From a virus, in IMG/VR virus record IMGVR_UViG_3300044701_002494, positions 32,007 through 96,006 of that record: DNA of 64,000 bases; one strand, 5' to 3'. The number at the start of each line of letters is the position of its first letter. Within the stretch, counting starts at the first letter, position 1. A model generated the notes under the pieces. The model worked only from the letters and a program-made list of their open reading frames with translations, was not told the DNA's origin and ran no database searches. Shown here piece by piece: positions 33,173-43,000 of this stretch. The position numbers and the translations under genes are program-made.

Positions 33173-34570
33173 TCAAAATATACCAAATGGATTTTTTTCA
33201 CTAAAATCTAAAATTGAGTCCGACTCATCCTCTATTAATTTATTTTCACCATATTTATCATATAGGTCCCAATTTATATATGAATTTACAGAATAACTAG
33301 CACTAGAGATTGAACCTACTAAAACTTCACCAGGATAAAATCCGTTCTTAGAAGAATCATTTACAAAAGAAACTTTAAGTATTTTTGTATCTTGATCCCA
33401 ACTCTTAACTCTTGCAGTAGTTCCTGAAGATGAACCAGTGACAATTTCATTAAAAACATATGTACCAAATCCAACTAAAACGGGTGGTGGTTGAATTTCA
33501 ACTGTTGGCGTATCAGTGTAACCAGTTCCCGGATTTGAAACTAATATTGTAGAAATATTTTTGTTTGTCCCCAAAGATGCAATACCTACTGCAGTCTGAG
33601 CAAAGGAAATTGGTTCTGATGGTGATGAAATAGTTACAATTGGGACCGAAGAGTATCCAGTTCCCTGGTCAATCATAGTAAATCTTAATATGCCCTTATA
33701 AGTAGTTTCTATAGAACAAGTTGCAGCGGCACCAATTCCACCTCCACCGGAAATATCTATAGATGGAGGTTCGGTGTACCCAGAACCTGCGTTGGTTAAT
33801 AGAATATCAAAAATAGAATAAACTCCTCCGGCACTAGTTGTTATTGCAACTGCTGTTGCATTGTCTCCAGTGGGTGATGTCGAAATACTAACAATTGGTA
33901 TAGAAGTATATCCATATCCATCATCATTTATGAATATCTCTCTAACATAACTAGTTCCTATAGATGCTGAGGCAGTTGCAGTTCTTCCAGTTCCAACAAG
34001 TTGTAAGGTTGTTATGTACCCCTCATCTTGAATTTGAGTATCAATTTCGTCAATTGTAGTTTCAATAACTTCATCTTCATATTCAAATAATTCACATTTC
34101 AGTTCATACATGTATAGTTGCCCCAATTGATAAAAAGGTTGCTCATTTTCTACAAATTTAATTTCAAAAATTCTTTGTCCAAGGGGAAAATAAACTAAAT
34201 CACCTTCTCTGGGGCGTGAAGAAATGGTAATTTCCGAAGGACTTTCAGTCTCTAAAAATGGAGATATAAAATCTTCGAATCTTTCTTTAGAAATTACTAA
34301 ACTTAATTCATCTTTTAAATTTACACCAAATTTTGTTAAGATATCACCCTGCCCAGAATATCCATCATAGTTGTTTATATATGCTTCTAAAGCAAAATTA
34401 TCATCAAACTTTGAAGATTGTATTTCTTTGATAATAGACTGACTTCTTATGAATTTTCTAGGTATATAAACTATTTCAACACCATAAATTCTCAAATGTT
34501 CATTAATTAGTTCTTGAACTAATCTCTGCTCATTTTGAGAACCTTGTAAGAAGAAAGGATTGAGTGCCAT
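33173..34570 (-). CDS. 14: Neck protein gp14, extended
   Basis: The N-terminal half matches gp14: MALNPFFLQGSQNEQRLVQE, VYIPRKFIRSQ, and REGDLVYFPLGQRIFEIKF followed by YMYELKCELFEYEDE. With gp13 it forms the neck joining head and tail. At 465 residues it is longer than T4 gp14 (256), because the C-terminal half holds repeats of the form GxGYxxxPxVxI (GYGYTSIPIVSI, GSGYTEPPSIDI, GTGYSSVPIVTI, GTGYTDTPTVEI). The same module appears in the giant baseplate proteins. A GATAAATA-like late box follows the stop. Confidence 0.93.
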   Translation of the reverse strand: MALNPFFLQGSQNEQRLVQELINEHLRIYGVEIVYIPRKFIRSQSIIKEIQSSKFDDNFALEAYINNYDGYSGQGDILTKFGVNLKDELSLVISKERFEDFISPFLETESPSEITISSRPREGDLVYFPLGQRIFEIKFVENEQPFYQLGQLYMYELKCELFEYEDEVIETTIDEIDTQIQDEGYITTLQLVGTGRTATASASIGTSYVREIFINDDGYGYTSIPIVSISTSPTGDNATAVAITTSAGGVYSIFDILLTNAGSGYTEPPSIDISGGGGIGAAATCSIETTYKGILRFTMIDQGTGYSSVPIVTISSPSEPISFAQTAVGIASLGTNKNISTILVSNPGTGYTDTPTVEIQPPPVLVGFGTYVFNEIVTGSSSGTTARVKSWDQDTKILKVSFVNDSSKNGFYPGEVLVGSISSASYSVNSYINWDLYDKYGENKLIEDESDSILDFSEKNPFGIF

Positions 34571-34571
34571 A

Positions 34572-35414
34572 TTAACCTATAAAATCATAAGGTGGTAATT
34601 CATAATCAAGAGACATTCTTTGTCTTATATTTTCAAGTTCTCTTTCTGCATCTTCATATAACTCTCTACCATTTAATTCTATTCCACCTGGCAATTTAAC
34701 TCCTCTAAATTTAATGAGATTTTGTCCCCACTGGCGTTTCATTAATGATGTTAAATATTTTTTTAAGAAACTATCATCATAAACTTTAGTGAAATCGTTT
34801 GGATTTAAAATTCTATAACAATCAATAATTAAATATGTATCTTTTGATTTGGAAGTCCAATCAATATCTAGATATAGTCTATTTTGTCTTTTATTAAATC
34901 TTATTTGTTTATCAGTTGAAAGTAAAAAATCAATATCTTCTAAGTATGTTTTTACCATTGCATATTGTAAAAGTTCGACAGAATTAAAATAATATAAATC
35001 ATTTAAAAATAACTGATATTTAATGCTCCACATACCTGCAGATATTGAACTTGTATCAAATTTAAATATTTTTTCAACACCAATCACTGAATCCGGAACT
35101 TGAATATAATTCGAATTTTCATAAAAAGTTGAAGTTATTGTTCCAATACCACTGTTAGATGAAGATCCTGTAGTGGTTACAATACCAACTCCATTTGGGG
35201 GATCTGCCCTTCCTCTATTAATGTCAGATTCAGTTATCTTATATTTTAAATACATTCTTTCAACACCATCAAAATGGCGTTCATTAAAAAACTGTAGAGC
35301 ATCATCTACTAGGTCATCAATTTGTTCATCAGCTAGATTAATTTCTAATATAGGAGCTCCTAGTTTTCTTAAACAATAATCAATTAATTCTTGTCTTGTT
35401 GATGGTTTTGACAT
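34572..35414 (-). CDS. 13: Neck protein gp13
   Basis: The 280-residue protein begins MSKPSTRQELIDYCLRKLGA and contains VDDALQFFNERHFDGVERMY and LKKYLTSLMKRQWGQNLIKF, the T4-like gp13 pattern. It docks on the portal at the head-tail junction with gp14. It is separated from gp14 by one base and follows the repeat protein at 35419. Confidence 0.94.
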   Translation of the reverse strand: MSKPSTRQELIDYCLRKLGAPILEINLADEQIDDLVDDALQFFNERHFDGVERMYLKYKITESDINRGRADPPNGVGIVTTTGSSSNSGIGTITSTFYENSNYIQVPDSVIGVEKIFKFDTSSISAGMWSIKYQLFLNDLYYFNSVELLQYAMVKTYLEDIDFLLSTDKQIRFNKRQNRLYLDIDWTSKSKDTYLIIDCYRILNPNDFTKVYDDSFLKKYLTSLMKRQWGQNLIKFRGVKLPGGIELNGRELYEDAERELENIRQRMSLDYELPPYDFIG

Positions 35415-35418
35415 TTTT

Positions 35419-36318
35419 TTAATAGGTTCCTCCGTCTATTAAACTAGACCATACGGGTACATTACCATTAGTTGTTGTCAATATATAGTTAGTATAATTG
35501 ACTGGACTATCTGGCGAATCGGTATAATAAAGTAATCCATCATTATTAAAATATGCCACAGAATTTGTGTTGTATGTAGTATATGATATTCCATCTGTTT
35601 CTATTTGATCAACAGATATGTTAATACCAGAAGCCTCAGAAAAACTTATTCCAGTGGCGTTTAAGGTTCCAATAGTACCAATACCACTATAAGAAATATC
35701 AGTCCCCGATAAGTAATCAATAGTTCCTGTAGTTACATCAAGAGTTTCAATAGTACCAATACCACTATAAGAAACATTAGTCCCACTTAAGTAATCAATA
35801 GTTCCTGTAGTGGTGTCTAAGGTTTCAATAGTACCAATACCAGAAGTATTAAGATTAGTATTAGTTAAGTAATCAATAGTTCCTGTAGTTACATCAAGAG
35901 TTTCAATAGTACCAATACCAGATATATTAATCTGATTACCACTTATATAATCTACTACGAATTCAGTATTTGCATAAAGATTGCCACCAACATAAAGATC
36001 ACTAGAAAATGTTCCAACACCAACAAAAGTAGACACTCCAGAAACATATAAGTCACCGATAGTGGCAATTCCTAGAGTCGCAATACCACTGTAAGAAATT
36101 CCTATACCACTTAAATAATCAATAGAAGCAGAATTTGCATAAAAATTTTCTGAAAAATAGCTAGTCCCATTAAATGTAGAAATTCCAGAAACATAAAGTT
36201 GTGTAACAGATGCAATTCCACCTATAACATTTTTAGATGTATCTGAAATGTCGCCCGAAAATCCAGAAACAACCTTAATAGCATTTTGTTGTCCTATTCT
36301 TACCTTTATATCTGACAT
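35419..36318 (-). CDS. Repeat-rich virion protein (fibre- or collar-like), 299 aa
   Basis: After MSDIKVRIGQQNAIKV the protein becomes a Gly/Ser/Thr/Ile-rich series of short beta repeats (GISTFNGTSYFSENFYANSA type). The centre has about 26-residue repeats beginning GIGTIETLDVTTGTIDYL, encoded by a 78-bp tandem repeat. Trimeric beta-helix fibres use such repeats. The start shares a base with the upstream 114-residue gene. A fibre or whisker role is inferred from composition and location beside the neck genes. Confidence 0.8.
   Translation of the reverse strand: MSDIKVRIGQQNAIKVVSGFSGDISDTSKNVIGGIASVTQLYVSGISTFNGTSYFSENFYANSASIDYLSGIGISYSGIATLGIATIGDLYVSGVSTFVGVGTFSSDLYVGGNLYANTEFVVDYISGNQINISGIGTIETLDVTTGTIDYLTNTNLNTSGIGTIETLDTTTGTIDYLSGTNVSYSGIGTIETLDVTTGTIDYLSGTDISYSGIGTIGTLNATGISFSEASGINISVDQIETDGISYTTYNTNSVAYFNNDGLLYYTDSPDSPVNYTNYILTTTNGNVPVWSSLIDGGTY
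35670..35925 (-). repeat. 78-bp tandem repeat in the fibre-like gene
   Basis: The phrase CAATAGTACCAATACCA (plus strand) starts at 35670, 35748, 35826 and 35904, exactly 78 bases apart. This encodes 26-residue repeats. Three units are nearly full and the fourth diverges. The number of units could change by slippage. Confidence 0.9.
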
Positions 36319-36662
36319 TATCTAGTTACTCCTTCTCTTACCAAAGCCATTCCTTCAATGACTCTCGATTTAAGACCAGTTGGACTTGTAATTAAAATAT
36401 CATAAACATATCTTCCGGGTTTTAAATTTGCAGTTTGGGCAGGTGTTAAATATATTAAAATTTTTCCACTAGTAGGTGGATCTAATATTGAAGTTGAAAA
36501 TGAAATATATGACGTACTTCCAGACCATTTTCTTAATTGTGAAGATATAGAATAATTAGTTAAATCTAATGCCGAATTGTAATCCGCACTTTCTAGAGTA
36601 AAAGACTGACTAAAATTTGCACCAGCATTGATGACTATATTAGTTACATATACTGAAGACAT
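36318..36662 (-). CDS. Small beta-type virion protein, 114 aa
   Basis: The protein (VTNIVINAGANFSQSFTLES, KPGRYVYDILITSPTGLK) looks like an immunoglobulin-like beta-sandwich, as found at the N-termini of phage baseplate or fibre proteins (BppU-like). A TATAAATA box lies 23 bases upstream of the ATG. Its stop overlaps the ATG of the repeat protein by one base. Function inferred from fold and position. Confidence 0.78.
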   Translation of the reverse strand: MSSVYVTNIVINAGANFSQSFTLESADYNSALDLTNYSISSQLRKWSGSTSYISFSTSILDPPTSGKILIYLTPAQTANLKPGRYVYDILITSPTGLKSRVIEGMALVREGVTR

Positions 36663-36684
36663 TTTGCAAATTTTCCCTACTTTT

Positions 36685-36692
36685 TATTTATA
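36685..36692 (-). promoter_or_regulatory. T4-type late promoter box TATAAATA
   Basis: AAATATAAATAAAAAG on the minus strand overlaps the stop codon of the 58-residue gene and precedes the 114-residue gene. Confidence 0.7.
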
Positions 36693-36864
36693 TTTGAATT
36701 GAAGAGAATGAAGTTATAACCTCTTGTTGCTTTAGATATAATTTAACGTAAAGTTTTGCAAAAATTCTAAGTTCATCTTTATCTAATTGATCAATAAGTC
36801 TAGAATGTTTTTCATATTCAAATAATTTATCAACTGTATCTAAACTAATATCATTTGTATCCAT
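36688..36864 (-). CDS. Small helical protein, 58 aa
   Basis: The ORF begins MDTNDISLDTVDKLFEYEKH and ends with LYLKQQEVITSFS; it is helical and charged. I recall a similar small protein beside baseplate genes in cyanophages. It overlaps the end of the 67-residue gene by 14 bp, and its stop is within the late box of the next gene. Function unknown; possibly an assembly helper. Confidence 0.72.
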   Translation of the reverse strand: MDTNDISLDTVDKLFEYEKHSRLIDQLDKDELRIFAKLYVKLYLKQQEVITSFSSIQI

Positions 36865-37054
36865 TTAAAATCTCCTTTAATAATGACTTAATTTCATTAA
36901 TATCTTCTTTAATTTTTTGAATTTCCAATTGCTGACTACTCCTTTTTTTAACAGAAGCAATGTAATGATTATATGAAAGATTGTCACAATTAACAATTGC
37001 TCCAGTATCCTCATCTCGATATAAATTTGGGTGCCCTTCTACTGGTATCATCAT
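36851..37054 (-). CDS. Small protein, 67 aa, coupled to the gp10-slot gene
   Basis: The protein begins MMIPVEGHPNLYRDEDTGAI and has a C-terminal coiled coil (QLEIQKIKEDINEIKSLLKE). Its ATG overlaps the stop of the 2,424-residue gene by 4 bp (ATGA), implying coupling. I recall related small proteins in cyanophages. A chaperone or assembly role for the giant baseplate protein is possible but not shown. Confidence 0.75.
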   Translation of the reverse strand: MMIPVEGHPNLYRDEDTGAIVNCDNLSYNHYIASVKKRSSQQLEIQKIKEDINEIKSLLKEILNGYK

Positions 37055-40000
37055 GCTAGTGCAATAGTCCTTAAATCTTTAAATCTTGGAGCTTGTGCTT
37101 GATTTGAAGAAGACATTACTATCTTAATTGCATATCCAGTAAATGGTCCAATATTATTAACACTAAATTCATAATCTTTAAATTCTTCATCTAAACTTGG
37201 AGAAACGTAAATATCAGGAAGACCACTGTTATTTTCCGGATTAACAACATCTAAGAATCCATCATTATTATTGTCAATTGATAAATTATCATATCCTGGG
37301 AATAACTCAAAAGATTGTTCTACCTCACTAGAATCTGGTCTAATTAAACTATATAAAACTCTAAAATCAGAGTCAGCGTGTCTATAGGCAGACACTATAA
37401 CTTTCAATGAGGTTGATGGATTGGAAAGGGAAATGGTATTTGAAATATAATATGCAATATGTGGATCATCAATTAAAGAGTTGACTCTACCATCTTTAGC
37501 ATAGTTAGAAACTGGTAAATTAATTCTAGAGACTCTATAATCTGTAAAACTATCATCCAAGAAAATTTGAGGTGAAAGATAATTATTTGTGGTTGATAAA
37601 GTAATTGCAGTAATACTAGATTTATTTCTAGGCATTGAATCAAGATACTCCTCTTCGTTTACCTTGGAGCAAATAGACCTAACAGATGAAAGTTTATTCA
37701 AACTATTTAATTGAATATCTTCATAACCTTGATCTAAGAAAGAAGTTTCATTTCCATTTACGCTTGTTCCTGTGACTGTTCTAATTCTCGAAGTTAAGAA
37801 AGTAGAAGGTTTTGGAATAATAGAATTATAATAAGGAACTAAAGAATCAAATAATATATTTTCCGATGCATAAACTTTATTTCCACCTGTAGAAACTTCA
37901 CTATTAAATGAAAGTTGTGGTCTAGAAGAAGCATCAGAACTTCTATCATCTCTATCAAATTCAATATAATAACTATCGAGGTCTATGCCAGAGTCACTAA
38001 TATCGTGAGTTGTATTAATCTTTCTTAAAGAGACGCCATTCAATTCATATTTGTAAACAATCTCTCCAGTATAATGATCTATTTGCTTGGTTAAATCTTT
38101 CCCTCTACCAATAACAGTTAATGTTCCAGATTCGCCAGTTCCAGGATTAACTCCTTCATAAGATATAAGTTCATTTCCAACGAGAACATATCCAGTATTA
38201 GCAGATCCAACTGCTACACCTTCAAAAGTTGAAAATATGCTGGTATTAGCAACAGATATTGTCGTTGATGATGAAGTTAAATCTGCATTAAGAGTAGTTG
38301 GCGCATCATTAGGTAAAATTCCTGATATGGAAACCTTATTATTAAGACCATACATTCCATGATTAAAATGCTCAACTTTTGCATAATTTCCAGTGTAGAA
38401 TGATCCAACATCTACAGAACTTGTAATAGCAGTTCCTGCCAATGAAACTCTCGTTCCAGAATTATCATAATAAACTAAAGTTGCAGAACCATCATCAGTA
38501 AATTCTTGTCCTTGAACATTTGATAAGTATAGAGTATCAATACCATTATTATTTCCAAGTATAGTTATTCTTGCATCACTTCCACTAGTTGAGGAAACAG
38601 TTGATGTAACTATACCAACAACATCACCGACTGCATATCCTCTTCCTGAATTTACAACTGAAACTGAAGATATTGCTGAAGTTCCTGCAGAAACATTTGC
38701 AATATTCAATGTTAATCCAGATCCACTTCCAACAATATTATAAGTTTGAACATTGGAACCAGTTGCATAGTTTATTCCACCAGTAGTAATTCCTACACTG
38801 GAAACAGAGCATCCAGTTCCAACAATATATCCATAAATATAGTCTTTTACAGATTCTCCAACTTTCCTTCCAGAAGTTAAAATACTAATTAATCCAGCAT
38901 TGGTAGTTGTAGTAATACCTATGTTTAATTTTTTCGGTAAAGTTGTTATTGGGTTGTTAATCAGATTTTTAACATAACCATTACTTCTATCTAAAGATGG
39001 ATTTGAAAAATATGCTGTTGCTGATGTTGTTGTAAAATCTGCTCTATATAATTTGAATTTAAGATCTTGATTTTGATCTGCTGTCCAAATAGAACCATTC
39101 TGAGATTTGAATAAACTTCCATTTCCCCATTGCTGATTATATGTTTGTTGAACTGGACCTGGAAGATTTTTAGTTTCAACAGTAACTTCATTCATCTGTG
39201 CAATGAACACTTGATATTCAGTGCTTTCTGGAGATAATAAAACTAAAGCATATTCTGCATTTGGTTCAAGATAAATTGGATAATTAAATGTAAATTTAGT
39301 TGGAACAGTTCCATCATCAGAAACATTTATTTGATCTGGATTTAAAGTTACTGAATCACCAATTCTGATCAATGTTGGAGTTCCAAGTTCCATTGTTCTA
39401 ATTTCTACAGTTACTGGAGAATTTGCAGAAGATTTGGTATAAAAATAAATATCAACAGAAGTAATAAAAACTCCATTCGCATCATCTTCATCATTTCCAA
39501 CAATGAATGATTGAGCAAGTGGATCATGATAGTTAACTCTCGTTCTGGTGATTTTCTTCCTAATTCTTCTGGTTTCAATTGTCGTAGGATTTGTTATTGC
39601 ATTTTCATATAATTCTAATGTTCCTTCGGAAGTATAAGTTGTTTCTGCTGAAGAAATACTTGTATCTCCAACTACAGGTTCTTTATTTGTTGAACTTGAT
39701 GAAACTTTAAATGTTTTTGTTCCAGTATTAATTCTAACTAATGGTGCTGGATCAGTGTTAGGATCCCTTAAGAAGAATGTTCCAATTATTGACCCATTAG
39801 CATCAGTGATTAGTCTTCTTTTAGAAACGTAGGCAATTGCATTACTATTTTGACCAACAAGAACTGTTCCTTCTACGACATATCCAGAGTAAAGACCTTG
39901 TGCCTCATTAGAAAGAGAGAAAGTATCTACATTTAATGTTGAGGAAGATTGACTATATTCGTCAGGTATAGTCTCTGTCTTTTTATATGGATTTAATGAA

Positions 40001-43000
40001 TATCTGTAGGAAGGATTATTATATGGTCCTAGTTTATGGTTAGAAACTGCAACTCTGAAAGAAATTATCTCATCATTTGTCACTGGATCATATCCAATTA
40101 CTGTTTCTCCAACTTCAAAAATACCAGATGAACCAGAAGTTGATAAAGTATTATCTGGGGATATTTCTAAAAGTTTAGGGACAAAATCAACAGAAGCGTT
40201 TCCATCAATAAATTGATAGTATTCAACAAAAGATTTTAAATTAGAAATTACAAACTCAGTATTTCTAGATCTCATGTATTCTTCCGGTCTTGAAGAAATT
40301 AAAGATCTTGTTGAAGAACTTTCTGTTTCTACATATGAACTAGTAATTCGCTTTTTAACAGTTTTTATTGTTTTATCTTTTTGCGATTCTTTTGTGCGTA
40401 ATATTGTTTTATTTTTTCTTTTCCTAATAACTTCTTTATCTTTAACAACCAAATAATTTGTAATACTTACCGTCCTGTCGGGTAATTCAATAGTTCTGAC
40501 CCAAGAATCACTTGAAGGTGATAATGTAACTATTCCTCTTACAACTGAAACGTGGAATGGATTAATATTTTCTACCCTAGTCGCTAATAATTGTGAAATC
40601 CACTCTACAGAATCATATTTTAATGTAATAGAATCTCCAGTTTTTTGGACATTTGAGTCTAATAATTCATAATTTGCTGATAAATCAATGACTTCATTAG
40701 TAAGATTTTCTTTGGGAATTAGGTAATTCTTTAAACTATTTCTAGAAATAATTGGAGTTAATTCTTTTGTTGAAGGATTAACCTCACATAGGGATAAATC
40801 CAAATTAACTCTATTATTATCATTGAAATCATCAACAAAAAATCCAGTTTTATACCTGTTTAACCCTTGAGCATCTTGGATTTGAAAAGTTTCTGTTTTT
40901 AATTCTAATAATGAAAGTGAAGTAACAGTCTCTAAATTTTTAACCCTGGCTTCAATTTTTCCAATATCTCTCATAGTATATCTCTTATTATCCACAAGAG
41001 TTATAACAGCATCTGAAATATTATAAAGATATGGTGGTAATGATATAGACGCTAACTCCATCAAATCTCCAGTTTCTTCCTGAGAAGAAGGATTATCTGC
41101 AGAAACTCCAGCATTATAAACAAAAGAACCAACCTTATCTAAGAATAACTTATCAACTCTACCCAAATAATAACTATAACTCACTATGGAACTTTCATCG
41201 GGTGCCAAATTAAGTTTAATTGAGGAACTAAAGTCTCTACTGGAAAAATCAAATGGTGAAGAAGTCGTTACTGTGAATGGTGCTACTCTTGGTCTAAAAT
41301 CTAAAGTATCAGAAGCTCTTATCTCTTTTGCACCAAGAGAGGGTATGTCTTGAGAAAACCTTTCTCCATCATAACTTAATACTGTAAAAACGTCACCATT
41401 ATCATTCTGAGGAACTGTGTAGTAATCGAAGACGATTAAAAGTCTCTTAGAAGGTTCAGACTCTCCACGATTTCTAATAATACTTGAATAATCATAGTAT
41501 TGCTCTTTCTGTCCTTTATCAATAGTGAATCTATTAGTTATATTATTATATTTTCCTAAAGTTATACTCTTTAATGCAGGTTTAATACTAGACTCTAAGA
41601 AACTTATATTTTCTCCAATAATAAACTTATTACTATTTAAATAAACAATACCAATAGAAGTTGAAGTTTTAGAAACAACTCTAGCTGCCGCATTACTATT
41701 AGTTCCAAAAATATTTTCCCCAACAATAGCATTATCGCCAACATTTGATAAAACATCAAAATTTAAAGTATCTAATGTTGGATTAGAGGAATCCAGAGAT
41801 TCATAAATTGCTAAAACTTTTACCACGTCTGGATAATTTAATGAAATCTTCTCATCTTGGACTCTTAACCCATAATAATTATTATAAGACAAACCGTCAT
41901 TTATAGATTGATTGGCAGTTGTTCCAGACTCTGGGTATTTTGAATAAATTACATTGATAGTTTGACTTCTGTTATATTGTTTTAATTTACTTTGAACACC
42001 ATTTTTAATAAATGTTGCATTAACACTGGATGTTACTTTACCACTTGGCAGTTTACTTAATGTTACTAAATTATTGGATAATGAAAATTTATCTGGAGTT
42101 AAATTTTCTGTAGTCCCATCATTATAATGAACTGAATATCTTTCTTCATCAAATGGAGAAAATAGTGCAGTAGATAATCCTGAAGGTAAAGAAAAATCCG
42201 AAACAGATAAAGTTATTTGCCCCGAAGTAACTGTCTTTTCTGTAGTTGACTGAGCAGTAAAAGTTAAAATTGAATCGTTTAAATCAACTGATGAGATATT
42301 GGAATTGGGCAACTCTGCATATAAGAATCCTTTTTCGGATGACTTTATTTGAGGAGAACCTATAAAGAATGTAACACCAGTGGTTACTCCAACAGAACCA
42401 TCACAAACACCGGAAACTGAAGGAATACTACTGACAGACATTGAAGAACCTGTCTCATTTATAGAAACTACTTTATTATAAGATTCTGTAGTAGATCCTT
42501 GTTTTTGATAACGAATAATAGAACCTATCTTAATCCTATCAAAAAACTTACCCGGAGATGTTACATTACCACTACCATCAATTGATATTTGTGCATCAAA
42601 TTGCGTAAATCCTGGGGGAGTGTTTTTAGTTAAAACAGAATCTGCTAAAAACGCAGTGGTAAATCCAGAAACTGAAGTTGGTTGATACAATTGCTTAATA
42701 TCATTTGTATCATAAACTACTATTGAACTAATAATTCCGGATTTATTTTCTATTCCATTTATTAAAATTTGCTCATTTTGAATGAATGTTCCAGATGTTT
42801 GTCTCAAAGTTATAACAGAACCTGTTCCCTGATCAATAGAATATCCACTTGCACCACTACTTTTACCTTTAATTTGGAAAGAAGTGTTTATTCCTAAAGA
42901 TGAAATACTCACATTTAATGTGAGTTTGGTGTATGTTTGTATATCATATAAGTATAAATCCCAATTTGTTGTTTGGTCTTCATACGCTGAGTCTGTTAAT

